From positions 1-63,339 of the IMG/VR virus record IMGVR_UViG_3300028025_002225: a stretch of 63,339 bases of DNA. One strand, 5' to 3'. The position numbers and the translations under genes are program-made. This document shows positions 8,595 through 19,500 of the stretch, piece after piece. The stretch comes from a virus. Position 1 is the stretch's first letter, and each line of letters starts with the position of its first letter. The notes under the pieces are model-generated. The model did not search any database. It worked only from the letters and a program-made list of their open reading frames with translations, and was not told where the DNA came from.

Positions 8595-9266
8595 ATGAGT
8601 AAATGGAAATTAAACAAGATTACCCGTAGGTACAAAGGTGGTGGCGGTGGTGGAAACCAAACAGTAGAATCTATTCCTTCATGGCTTAGACCTGCTTATG
8701 AAAATGTAACTGGTACTGCCAAGTCTCAATACGATTCAGGTAATTTAAGTAAGGTAGCTGAGGCATCTGGTCTACAAGAAGAAGCTTGGACTTCTGGTAT
8801 TGGTGGTGTAAGAGATGTATCTAAAGCTAACCAAGAAATGTTTGGTGATCAAGCAAGCCGTATAACTGAAATGGCTAAGACAGGTGGAGCTAATGAGCTT
8901 AAAGACGCATTAGCATTAGACATTGGTATGGGTGAATCTAGCCTTGGAAATCAATTTGGTAGCTCAGGTACATTAGGTTCTTATCGCCATAACTTAGCTT
9001 CAGCTACAAGTGGTGATGCTGCTAAAGCTAAATTTGCACAACAAGTTATTGCTAATAAAGCAGGTGCTGAAGAAGCCCTTGGAAGAAGTGCTTCAGGTGC
9101 TTCTGCTGATGCAACTAACTTGCTTAAATCTCTTGAAGCAACTGGTGCTGGTGAACGTGCTGTTGATCAATCTCAATTAGATGCTAATTGGCAAGGTCTA
9201 CAACGTTATGCTTCTACTATTTATGGTAATCCTGCAAGACAACAACAAGCTCAAGGGGGTAAATAA
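8595..9266 (+). CDS. Virion protein, gp14-region candidate (223 aa)
   Basis: A basic start followed by a Gly run (residues 16-20), the segment SIPSWLRPAYENVTG, then Ala/Gly/Ser-rich helices. I recognise this style from internal or ejection protein operons of aquatic podoviruses. It abuts the next Ala-rich gene. A role as a small ejection or tail-lumen protein is inferred. Confidence 0.55.
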   Translation: MSKWKLNKITRRYKGGGGGGNQTVESIPSWLRPAYENVTGTAKSQYDSGNLSKVAEASGLQEEAWTSGIGGVRDVSKANQEMFGDQASRITEMAKTGGANELKDALALDIGMGESSLGNQFGSSGTLGSYRHNLASATSGDAAKAKFAQQVIANKAGAEEALGRSASGASADATNLLKSLEATGAGERAVDQSQLDANWQGLQRYASTIYGNPARQQQAQGGK

Positions 9267-9715
9267 TGAATAATGACCCTTGGGATTGGGCTAAACAAAG
9301 TCAACAACAAGTTGTAAACCAACCACAGGTAAGTAACGTTATTGCACCATTAGGTGGTGGTAGTCAAGAGTCAATGCCTTCAGCTCCTGCAAAACAAAGT
9401 GATCCATTAGAAGGTGCTTTAACAAGTGCTGCTATAGGTAAAACAATTGGTGGCGCTGAAACAGCTTTAACTGCTGGTAAAGCCGCATATACTGCTGCTA
9501 ATGCTGCACCACTAGCTGGAGCAACTCAAGCCGCTACTGGCTTTTTAGGTAGCGCATTACCCGCTGGTGCTGGCGGTGCTGCTACTGCTACAGCAGGTGG
9601 ATTAGGTGCTAGCTTAGGTGCAGGTTTAAGTGCAGGATTAACTGCTGCCGCTCCTATTGCATTACCCGCATTAGGTATGTATGCTGCATATAAGGCAGTA
9701 AAAGGAGGAAAATAA
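9266..9715 (+). CDS. Ala/Gly-rich internal virion protein (149 aa)
   Basis: Starts MNNDPWDWAKQS; from about residue 50 it is almost entirely Ala/Gly/Thr/Leu with hydrophobic stretches (about 75-145) able to enter membranes. This fits small T7 gp14-type ejection proteins that form an outer-membrane pore. The start overlaps the previous stop (TAATGA) and the end abuts the next gene. Composition is seen; function is inferred. Confidence 0.55.
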   Translation: MNNDPWDWAKQSQQQVVNQPQVSNVIAPLGGGSQESMPSAPAKQSDPLEGALTSAAIGKTIGGAETALTAGKAAYTAANAAPLAGATQAATGFLGSALPAGAGGAATATAGGLGASLGAGLSAGLTAAAPIALPALGMYAAYKAVKGGK

Positions 9716-12289
9716 ATGGGACCACTATCTGCTAAACAGCATAGAGAATACCTAAAGTTTGCCGCACAAGAAGCCAGAGAAACATCTAAGATGGAACGAG
9801 AGGAATCTCGTAAGCAAGAATTACATGAATTAAAACTCATGGAAGCTGCTGGTAAAGCTAATCAATCATTAGGCCATAAAGAACAAGTTCACGAATACAA
9901 GATGGGTACTATGAGTGCTCCATTAAGTAAAGTTAAAAAGCCTAACCCATTAGCTGGCGCTGGTTTATTTAGCCGTGGTCAACACATGCTGCCATACCAA
10001 GTGGAAGATGCTGCTAAGGCACGTAAAGCAGCTAAACAAACTACAGACACTATTCCCGCAATGTTAACTCCTGGGGAAGCAGTTATTCCTGAACCAGCTG
10101 CACAAGACCCTAAGAATAAACCTATCATTAAACAAATGGTACAAGAAGGTAGAAAAGCTAATCGCAGAAAACAACGTGGTTATCGTGATGGCTCAGTTAA
10201 TATTGTTAACTCAGATGTTATTCCTACAAGAGTACAACAAGCTGCAGGCTATAATGAAGGTACTATTCAAGTACCTGTACCCTCATTAGCATACGAGCAT
10301 AGTGATGTTCCTGGCTCTTCATTTGAAGATGGTACTGAGAGAGTATATGATTTTAAAAGGGGTAGTTCTGCTGATTATCACTTTGAAGACGGTATTGAAG
10401 AAGTTCCTAATCCTATTCAGGCAGCTGTTGAAGCTAACAAATTAAGAATAGCAGAAGAAGTTCCAGCTCCTGCAGTAATACCTGTTGAACAACCAGCTTC
10501 TGTAGCAAGTAATGCTACGCCTGTAGCGCCTGAATTACAAGTTGATCCAATTCAAAACGCTGTTAAAGAAAATAATGCAAGAGTAATTTCTGAAAGAACA
10601 ATTGAAGCAGTACCTGTTGTTGACCCTATTAATACTAATGTAGTTAATGCTATAACAACTAATACGCCGCAAGTACCTCAAGCTCAAAATAGATTCCAAG
10701 CATTAGAACCAGTACCCGCTACTGCTGTTGCTGTAGGTGGTAATGAATCTACTGTTAATATTGATGTACCTAAGCCTGTAACAGAAGGAATTGTTGCTCC
10801 TGATATCGTTCCTAAGCCTGTTCTTAAAGCTGAAGATGATGACACTAAACCTGAATATTGGATTAAACACTTAAGAGGCACTCAAGGAGATGTTGATAAA
10901 GCTATTGCTGGTAAAACAGATGAAGATGCTATTAAATCTCTTAAAGATGTTTTTACCTTAAAAGGTTTTAAAAGTATTTTAGGTTTAAATGATCAAGAAC
11001 TAATGCGGTTAGCTGTTACTACTATTGGTGGTAGAGCTATGGGGTATGATACTGCAAAATCATTATCATATGCTGGTAAACAAGCTTTTGATAGTTCTTT
11101 AAAACGTCAGGCTCAAGAGGCCCAAGATAAACGCCAAGATAAACAGCTTAAAGCTCAACAACAACGTGATGATACTAGGTTTGCTATTACTATGGCTAGC
11201 CAATCCAAAGCAGAAAAGAAAGCTGAAGCTGATAGAGAGTTAACTACAAGAAGATTAGATTTAGCTGAAAGAAAAGCGGAAGCAGTAGAACTTGCAAGAG
11301 ATGCTGACAGAAAGTTTCAACAACTTAAAGAAGATAATAAGTGGACTATTGAACAAAATAGAGCAGTTCAATCTAGACATCAACATCTTCAAGATAAATT
11401 CCAAACTCATTTAGCTATGGATGTTCCTAGTAACGTTAGAAAATCAGCTTTAGATATGGTTTATAAATCTAAAACACCTGAAGATTGGTTGTCTAATATG
11501 GAATCAGCTACTATTTTATTAGCAGCTAACACTCGCCATAAAGACCCTAATGCAGGAGCTAATAGCTATAAGCCTCATTGGTCAACTTATGTAATGGGTA
11601 ACGGCGATACAATTCAAGCATCACGTAGACCTGATGGTAATTTAGATGTTGTTACTCCTAAAGGTGTTGTAGTTGCTCCCCCTAATTATGCTGTTAACTA
11701 TGGTGAAAAGAAAGACAATGAAAACTCTGTTAGAGCTATTGTTGAAAACAGAGCTAAAGGTATTAAGGGACTTACCGAAGGTCAAGTAAGCAAAATGAAA
11801 GAAGATGCTGTGTTAATGTCTCAGCAATTCCAACATATTAATCCTACTCAATTTGCTTCTGCTTTAGAAAAGACATTTAGTAACCTTAAAGAGCAAGGCG
11901 AAGGTTTGTCTAGTGGTGCTTTTCAAAAAGCATTTACAACTACAGCCATTGTTGAGCTTAATCCCTCTTCTTCCCATTTATATAGTGGAACAGATAAAGA
12001 AGGTAAATTAGGTTATTTATCAGATAAAGCACAGATTGATATGGGTGATGCTTATCAAAAATTATCTAAACAAAAAGGCAGTTTAGATAAAGCCGATTTA
12101 GATACCAAACAAAAATGGAATAGCTTATCCCAAGAACAAAGAGAAACTATGCACCGTATTGGTAGCAATGGTAAAGGCCAAGATGTTGGAACACGTAGAG
12201 AAGGTTATTCAGCATATAGCGAATTCGTTATTGAAATGGCTAAACCACCAGAGCAACGCAAATATAAATGGTTGCAATCAATTAAATAA
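9716..12289 (+). CDS. Large internal virion protein (857 aa)
   Basis: Residues near 110-145 carry the segment PAMLTPGEAVIPEPAAQ, which I associate with phage internal or tape-like proteins. The middle (about 460-560) is a very charged coiled coil rich in Gln, Lys, Arg and Ala. The rest is Val/Pro/Asn-rich linker and a helical C-terminus. It is first of three very large consecutive proteins (857, 1412 and 1198 aa), the place of T7 gp15/gp16-type ejection proteins. No lytic transglycosylase motif was found. Confidence 0.65.
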   Translation: MGPLSAKQHREYLKFAAQEARETSKMEREESRKQELHELKLMEAAGKANQSLGHKEQVHEYKMGTMSAPLSKVKKPNPLAGAGLFSRGQHMLPYQVEDAAKARKAAKQTTDTIPAMLTPGEAVIPEPAAQDPKNKPIIKQMVQEGRKANRRKQRGYRDGSVNIVNSDVIPTRVQQAAGYNEGTIQVPVPSLAYEHSDVPGSSFEDGTERVYDFKRGSSADYHFEDGIEEVPNPIQAAVEANKLRIAEEVPAPAVIPVEQPASVASNATPVAPELQVDPIQNAVKENNARVISERTIEAVPVVDPINTNVVNAITTNTPQVPQAQNRFQALEPVPATAVAVGGNESTVNIDVPKPVTEGIVAPDIVPKPVLKAEDDDTKPEYWIKHLRGTQGDVDKAIAGKTDEDAIKSLKDVFTLKGFKSILGLNDQELMRLAVTTIGGRAMGYDTAKSLSYAGKQAFDSSLKRQAQEAQDKRQDKQLKAQQQRDDTRFAITMASQSKAEKKAEADRELTTRRLDLAERKAEAVELARDADRKFQQLKEDNKWTIEQNRAVQSRHQHLQDKFQTHLAMDVPSNVRKSALDMVYKSKTPEDWLSNMESATILLAANTRHKDPNAGANSYKPHWSTYVMGNGDTIQASRRPDGNLDVVTPKGVVVAPPNYAVNYGEKKDNENSVRAIVENRAKGIKGLTEGQVSKMKEDAVLMSQQFQHINPTQFASALEKTFSNLKEQGEGLSSGAFQKAFTTTAIVELNPSSSHLYSGTDKEGKLGYLSDKAQIDMGDAYQKLSKQKGSLDKADLDTKQKWNSLSQEQRETMHRIGSNGKGQDVGTRREGYSAYSEFVIEMAKPPEQRKYKWLQSIK

Positions 12290-12306
12290 AATAAAGGAGT
12301 GAGTGT

Positions 12307-15300
12307 ATGAAACCAACTGACTTAGCACCAATAGAAGAAGATAGTAGTATACTCCCTCCAACCAATGCAACTGCTAATTGGTTAGACCCTGATACTTTTA
12401 AATCTAAAACCACAGGTAAATCAAATCGTGTTCAAGGTTTAAATGCACCTGAAGTTAGTCATATTAAATCCGATAGAATAATTCCTGGACAATATCAAGG
12501 TGAATCTGCTTTAATACCTGAAGCAGCTCGTATATCTGGGTTTACTCAAGATGAAGTTGTGGGTACTGACAAATATACACGAGATATTAATAAGGTTGTT
12601 AATCCAGCAACAGGTGAAAACTTAGGTAATTTTGCAACACGTACTGGATTAGTTGCTCCTAATCCTTTTACAAATGAAAAAGCAATATCAGATAAAAGTT
12701 ATCTTAACGCATTTTCTACATTGTATCCTTCATTAGCTAGCCAAGATCCTGTGCTTGCTGCTGCAAAGGAATCTAAAAAAGCTAAACAAAAAGCCTTAGC
12801 ACAACAAGGGTTACCTGAATACATCTTAGGTTTAAATGCCCCTAATGAAGCTGCATTTGCTTATCAAAAGAATGCTGTGGGTACTGGCGCTCAAACTAGA
12901 ATCCTAGATAGGATGAAAGAGATTGATGCGGACTTAGCTACGTATGGTGGTTCCACTACCATATACGACCCTATGACTGGTCTACCTCAAGGGGAAACTA
13001 CTGCTGGTATTACAGACTCTCAAAGGGCTATGTTGCTTAAAGAAAAAGCACAATTATCTAATGACCTTCAGTATGCTGCTATGGCTCCTGATGTATATAC
13101 TGGTGTTGATGTAAGATCAAAAGACCGTACTATGATGAATAAATCCAAGAGTAATCTTGGAACTATGTATGATAGTATGTGGTTAGGATTGTACGAAAAC
13201 ACTTATGGTCTTGGTCAATTAGCGGGTGATGTTACGGGATGGGAAGCTCTTAGTAAAGCTGCATCTAAAAATGTTAAGCTTAACCAAATGGAAAAAGGTA
13301 ATTTACCTGAAGGACTTTCTTTTAAAGATGTCACTAACGCTAATAGTACTTGGGATACTATTTCTACAGGTGCTTCATTTATTGGTGGTCAATTAATTAA
13401 CTCATTACCTTATATTGCTGCCATTACTGGTGCTGAAATAGCTACTGCTGGTATGGCTAGTCCTCTTATTGCTGGAACATTAGCTACTATGCCTGTATCA
13501 GCAATGTATGCAGGTCAATTTTATGCTGAACAACCTGATAATAAAAAAGACCCTATGCTAGCGGTTATGACTGCTATTGGGTCAGGTGTGTTAGATAAGT
13601 TTGGTTTAGATATTGCTTTAGGTGCTAACTTATTTACTAAAGTAGGTGAAAAACAAGCTATTGAAGCTATGATACGTAATAGCGGTGGTGCTTTAGGAAA
13701 AGCAGAGGCAAGACATTTACTTCATACAGAAGCTAAAAGTGAAATTCTTAAACTAACAGGTTTTTCAAATGACTTTGCTATGAAACAAATTAAATCGGCT
13801 GAAGCTATTGCTAAACGAACAGCTGATTTAACCCTTAGAGCAAGTGCAGAATCAGGTACTGAAACATTACAACAAGAATTAGAAATGTTAGGCCAATCAG
13901 GCCAACGTAATTTAAATTATCGTTATACACCTGAATATAAACATCAGCTAATGGAAGCTGCGGGTGGTGGCTTTTTAGTTGGTGGTGCATTTGGTAGTGT
14001 TCATCATGGTATTGATATGGCAGGATGGCATGGCGCTGCTGACTTAATGGCTCTTAATGAAAAGATGTTAGGTGATGCACAAAGATTTCAAGCAGAAAAT
14101 GAATCAGCATTATTAAATGGTACTGGTGGTTATAGGACTGTTCAAGAGATGTCAAGATCTGAAAGTAGATCTGCACAACAAAGCAATTCTCCTGGATTAG
14201 ATAGTATACCTACACATACAGGTTTCTTTAAAGAGACCCTTATTCCAATGTTAACTAGACCATTGTCTCATTTAAGACAGTTAGCTACTGATGCTATCCC
14301 ATCTATTACAAATGAAGATGGTAGCTTTAAAACTAATTTAGCAAAAATTAAAGCTATTATGGGTGGCTATGGTATTCTTCCTGGAGAACATGCTTCAGGA
14401 TTCAGACAAAGATTACTAGGTAAATGGACTGAGGGTATTTCTCTTGATGATTTAGCCGCTGACTTAGGTGTTAGTAGAGAAAAAGCTAAAGAATACGTTC
14501 AACACGCATTTGAAAATGTATGGAGCCAAGGTATAAAAGCTACTGGCGATATAGGTTATAAAATTCAAGCTTGGAAAGATAAGCTAGATATTGCTCATCA
14601 AAATATGATTGATTTAGGTAGAGTGGCGGGTGTAGATGTTACTTCTATTGATTCACCTAACGCATTATTTAATGCTGCCGAAGTGGATCCTGCTCAATGG
14701 GCTGCTAATAAACTAAATATCTTAACTGAAATGGTTAATGCAGGAGCTGATCAAGGTTCTGCTAGAGCTGCAATTAATAACCTTACTTCTAAAAATAAAC
14801 AAGAAGCTAATTTAGCAAGGGATTATTTAAATCAATACGGTTTATTTACTAATCCTAATTTAAGCCATTTGTTTAAACAAGGTGTCTTTGATAATATAGA
14901 ACACCATAAAGACAGAATAGCTAATGCTATTATGGCTAATACTTATTTTGGAAAGAATGGTCAAGTCCTAGCTAAATTATTAAAACAAGCCTATGATAAT
15001 AATGAGTTTGAAAATGAAGCTGACTACAAAAATACTGCAACTAAAGTAAAAGCTTTTTATGATATTATGAATAATAATTATCATATGCCTAAAGAAGAAA
15101 GCTTATTACATAAAACAATAGGTTGGGCTACAACAATGTCTATGCTAGCTTATTTAGGTAAAGCAGCAGTATCATCTCAAGCAGAAGCTGCAATAGCATT
15201 ATTAGGAACCCCTGGACATTTAATTAGCAAACAATTAGGTACATACTTTAAATCTTATTTTAAGGAAGCAAAAGCAGACATAAATATGGGTGTATCTTAT

Positions 15301-16545
15301 GCAGCATCTCGTGCTGGTATTGATATGCTAAGATCAATTCCAAGTACTACGCTACAACAAAGGCTAGATGCTCTTGTTTCATTACAACAAAAACCTGGTT
15401 TATCTTTAAAAGAACATGAAGAGATTGAACAAGAAGTTAATCAATTAACTAAACAGTACTTTCATGAAAGTTTAATATCTAGATTAGGATACACAGAAAC
15501 AGGTGCTGGTGCAGCATTAAGATATGATTATGCTAATACATCTGCTGGTATTCAAAGAAAAGTTATGGGTATATTTGCTAAGGCAATTTCTTTAAGAGCA
15601 CAAACTGATGCTAATCGTATTGCTGTATTAACAGTAGGTTCAGATATTATGGCTACGCAACTAAGATCGTTAGCTATGATTCCCGCTGCTAATAGAGCAG
15701 CTATGTTTGAATCTGGTATGGGTTTAACTAAAGAACAAGCACAATCTTTAACTGAGTTACAAGCTTATGGCTTAGATGTAAATGGCTTCTTAACCTTAAT
15801 GGATAAAATGCCTGATTTAAATCCATTTTCTAATGACTTTATGAGCTTAGAAGCTAATAGTCCTGAAGCACAACACCTACAAGATAACGTAGCTACTGCC
15901 CTTGGCAATATGGTTGATTCAAGAATTGTTAACCCACAAGCGTTTAATACACCATTAATATTTAACGACCCTAGATTTAGATTGTTAACCGCTATGGGTA
16001 GATTTATGGCTACAGCTCAAGCAGTTGTATTACCTAGATTGTATAAACAATATTTATTAGAAGGTAATATGGCTATGAAATACAGTGCATTTACTACTAT
16101 AGGTATGGCTATTATTGCTGGTCAATTAGTTAATATGCTTAAGAACAGTTTGTCTTATGGTGATGATGATAGTCCTTACGTTAAATCTTCTGTTAAGAAA
16201 GCACAAAGAGTTTTATATAGTTCTGGTTTATTAGGACAAGGTGAAAGATTGATTGAACAAATAAGTCCCTTATATGATTTCAATAGAGCACCTAACTTCT
16301 TTGATAAGACAACTGCTAAAGGGAAAGTTATTGAAGGTAAACCTGGAGAATGGGCTTATGAAAAAGTCAAAGGGTTATCTCCTCAAGCATCTTGGGCAGC
16401 TAGCGTAGGAGAAGGTATGTATAAATTAAGTGAGGGTAACACAGAAAAGGGTGTTAAACAACTTGCCAAAGCAGCACCTGTAATGGGTAGCTTCCCAATA
16501 ACTCAGCAGGAGTTTGCTAACATGTTTAAGAAAGAAGGTAAATAA
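12307..16545 (+). CDS. Very large internal virion (ejection) protein (1412 aa)
   Basis: An AAAGGAG site precedes the ATG at 12307. The protein has several hydrophobic, small-residue-rich helices around residues 350-400 and more near 938-965 and 1260-1280. Between them are long amphipathic helices, a pattern of T7 gp16-like proteins that build a transient channel through the inner membrane. No transglycosylase or protease motif was found. It shares its last base with the next ATG (TAATG), so the two are translationally coupled. Function inferred from size, order and hydrophobicity. Confidence 0.65.
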   Translation: MKPTDLAPIEEDSSILPPTNATANWLDPDTFKSKTTGKSNRVQGLNAPEVSHIKSDRIIPGQYQGESALIPEAARISGFTQDEVVGTDKYTRDINKVVNPATGENLGNFATRTGLVAPNPFTNEKAISDKSYLNAFSTLYPSLASQDPVLAAAKESKKAKQKALAQQGLPEYILGLNAPNEAAFAYQKNAVGTGAQTRILDRMKEIDADLATYGGSTTIYDPMTGLPQGETTAGITDSQRAMLLKEKAQLSNDLQYAAMAPDVYTGVDVRSKDRTMMNKSKSNLGTMYDSMWLGLYENTYGLGQLAGDVTGWEALSKAASKNVKLNQMEKGNLPEGLSFKDVTNANSTWDTISTGASFIGGQLINSLPYIAAITGAEIATAGMASPLIAGTLATMPVSAMYAGQFYAEQPDNKKDPMLAVMTAIGSGVLDKFGLDIALGANLFTKVGEKQAIEAMIRNSGGALGKAEARHLLHTEAKSEILKLTGFSNDFAMKQIKSAEAIAKRTADLTLRASAESGTETLQQELEMLGQSGQRNLNYRYTPEYKHQLMEAAGGGFLVGGAFGSVHHGIDMAGWHGAADLMALNEKMLGDAQRFQAENESALLNGTGGYRTVQEMSRSESRSAQQSNSPGLDSIPTHTGFFKETLIPMLTRPLSHLRQLATDAIPSITNEDGSFKTNLAKIKAIMGGYGILPGEHASGFRQRLLGKWTEGISLDDLAADLGVSREKAKEYVQHAFENVWSQGIKATGDIGYKIQAWKDKLDIAHQNMIDLGRVAGVDVTSIDSPNALFNAAEVDPAQWAANKLNILTEMVNAGADQGSARAAINNLTSKNKQEANLARDYLNQYGLFTNPNLSHLFKQGVFDNIEHHKDRIANAIMANTYFGKNGQVLAKLLKQAYDNNEFENEADYKNTATKVKAFYDIMNNNYHMPKEESLLHKTIGWATTMSMLAYLGKAAVSSQAEAAIALLGTPGHLISKQLGTYFKSYFKEAKADINMGVSYAASRAGIDMLRSIPSTTLQQRLDALVSLQQKPGLSLKEHEEIEQEVNQLTKQYFHESLISRLGYTETGAGAALRYDYANTSAGIQRKVMGIFAKAISLRAQTDANRIAVLTVGSDIMATQLRSLAMIPAANRAAMFESGMGLTKEQAQSLTELQAYGLDVNGFLTLMDKMPDLNPFSNDFMSLEANSPEAQHLQDNVATALGNMVDSRIVNPQAFNTPLIFNDPRFRLLTAMGRFMATAQAVVLPRLYKQYLLEGNMAMKYSAFTTIGMAIIAGQLVNMLKNSLSYGDDDSPYVKSSVKKAQRVLYSSGLLGQGERLIEQISPLYDFNRAPNFFDKTTAKGKVIEGKPGEWAYEKVKGLSPQASWAASVGEGMYKLSEGNTEKGVKQLAKAAPVMGSFPITQQEFANMFKKEGK

Positions 16546-19500
16546 TGGTTGGAAAAGTTTCAACACCATCTACAACCAATGTAAATGCTCCTATAGGCGG
16601 CAAACTATCGGTTCAAGATTTAATGAACCAAGCGGTAGATCGTTATGGTCAGGCATCTACCCCAGCAATTCCTGGATCAGAAGCTGCGGCTAAAGGTATT
16701 AGTGAATACAATCCTGTTCCCTTAGTCCCTTCACCATTACCAGCCCCTGGAATGAAAGGGGTTGTAGAGTCAAATAGAATTACCGCTGAGTCTTCTCCTC
16801 AAGCATTAGCAGATGTTACCCAGTCTCCTCTTGCTAGTATACCTAGAGTAGAACCTGTATTCAATGAAAGAGGTATGGCGGTTATTGATCCTAATACTGG
16901 TGAGTATGCTACTCAACAAATCCCTATGGAAAGATTTGGTGAAGAGCAGGAAGCTCAATTAGATTCAGTACCTAACTTTGATCCTGCGTTAATGGAAGAT
17001 AACTCTGTAGAAATGGCTAAGGCTATTCTAATTACTAACAACAAAGGCGACTTTGATGAAGTAACTATTAGTAGGCTTGCTGATAAAATGGCTCCTACCC
17101 TACAGACAATAGCTAATAACACTGAACACGATTTGTTTAATCCAACAGAAGCTACTATTGGTAGTACCCAACTAGGATATGAGAATGTTCCTGTAGGTAT
17201 TCAAATACAACATCAATTTAATATTCCACAAGAACAAGTAAAACCATTATCAACTATTATGGGTATTGCTCATGTGTTAGCAACTAATGAAACTAATCAG
17301 TTTAAAGAAAGCCCTAATACTGGTTACACAAAAGAAGATGGTTTAATCTTAGATTCTAGTGGCGCAGTAATTGAAGATGCCGTTCCTCAAGTTAATTTAA
17401 TTAACTCAATGATTCATTCTGCTCAAAATGCTTTAGAAAGAGTTGGTATTGATCTACCAGTAGAGGCTGTAAGACAATTAGCAGAAGCTAAAGTACAAGC
17501 AGAAATCTATAATGGTAATCATCGTTTAATGCAAGATAAAAACGGTAGATGGGTTCTTGGTTCTACTCCTAGAGTTAAAGACTATGCCAGAGAACTTAAG
17601 TATTTATCTGAAGCATTAGCAGGGGATATGCGTAGATCTCCCCCATCTAAAGTACCTCAATTATCAGGCTCTAACTTTTTAAAACCAGGAAGTCAAACTA
17701 GTAGAAATACTATGAAAGTTCCTGGGATGATTAGTAGAACAGCAGAAGTAGTTAAAGATATCTTTGGTTCTATAGCAGAAAAGTTTCAAAAGAAAAATGT
17801 TATATCTACCTATAAGCAACTTGAAGATATCCGAAACAATATGGTTGATGATGAGTCAGGTTACTACTCTACTAGTGTGTTTGCTAAAAGACACAAAATG
17901 GATCAGGCAACATACAAGAACTTATTAGCTCGTGTATCTCCTCCTAAAGATTACGATAACAATAAACCTGAAGACAGAAGTAAATTGTTTGATGCAAGAA
18001 TTAGTCATGCAAGAGACCAAATGGATTCAAGAATGAAGGCTCTTGAAAACGATATCAAGAAAGCTTCTGGATTAAAGGGCTTGTTATATAGCGCATTCAT
18101 TCATAGTAGTGCTAACCAACGTTTCTTTAGAAACAGTGATGGCACTGATATCATGGCTTCTAAAGGTGGTGTACGTGAGATGCTTAACTTTGGTGTACAA
18201 GGTCATGTTATCTCTACTTCATTATTTAATCCAACAAGGATTAAAGAACTACAACAAAGAGCTGAAGGTGTATTTAGTAAAGTAGGTCAGGCAAGACAAG
18301 ATGAGCTAATGAAAATGACACCATTTGACAGAGCTACTCTAGGTCTTATGGAAATGGCTGTTGTTAACTATTACTCTTTTTCTGCTGATCCTTCTGTTCA
18401 AAAGAAAAATATTAAGAAGTATTCTGAGCTAGAATTAGTTCAGATGTATACTCCTGAAATAGGTCAACACTTAGCTTCGTTAGGTAAAGACTACAATGAT
18501 TGGTTAAAAGGTGAACTACCTAATGACCATCCTTTTGTTGTAGATCAACTATCTAAAACACCTAGAGGGGAAGCGCAAGGGTTTCAAAACCTATGGGATG
18601 ATATGTTCCAGCTAATGTCTGCTTCACTTAATCCTGCTGCAACTAGAACACCTGTAAGATTATCTGCATTAAATTTTGATGATGGTAATCAAAACGGTAT
18701 CTTCTTACAAGCATTATATTCAGGTAATACTGACACAGCAACAAGGCTTGGTACATTTAACCCGTCATTAGCTGACATGCGTGGTCATGCTTTAAATATT
18801 ATCTATGATCAATTAGATGAATTACTACCTGATCAAGAACAAAAGAAAGAAGCATGGGCTAAATTCTTTACAGAGGCATATAACAAATTACCTGATAAAT
18901 TAGCTGCTGATTTATTCAAAGTACCTATGATGCAAAATTCTTATGGTAAAGATGCTGGTATGTTCTTTGAACATGTCAGGGAATTCTTAGAGGACTCTCA
19001 AGAGTATTCAACTATCTATAGTGATGTTATAGCTGAAGCATATAATAACGATATTAATGCAGCATCATCTGATTTAGCAAATGCTATGGAAGCTACTTTA
19101 AGGAAGACTATTAATCCTAAGTTTGTTGAAGCTTTAAAACGAGTAGGTCGTATGTTTGCTATTATGGATACCGTCCCTACTATCCTTGGTACTGCGGGAG
19201 ATCATTGGGTATTTAGTTCTGTTGACTGTGGGTTTATACCTGATTACAGTAAAAATGCTATTAGCCAAGCAATAACTCCTGAAGGTCAAGAGTATGTTGA
19301 AAAAGTAATTGGTCAAACTACTACAGGTTATATGACACCTGCTGGTCGTGTTGAAGCACCAATGGCTAGACGAGGTTTAAATCCTAATGCTTCTAAGGGC
19401 ATACAAAGATTCTTCAATAAGAAAACAAAAGTGTTTGATGTCTTTGAAAATGCAATTGGATCTGCTTTATCTAGACAAATGGGTGTTATGCCTATTCAAT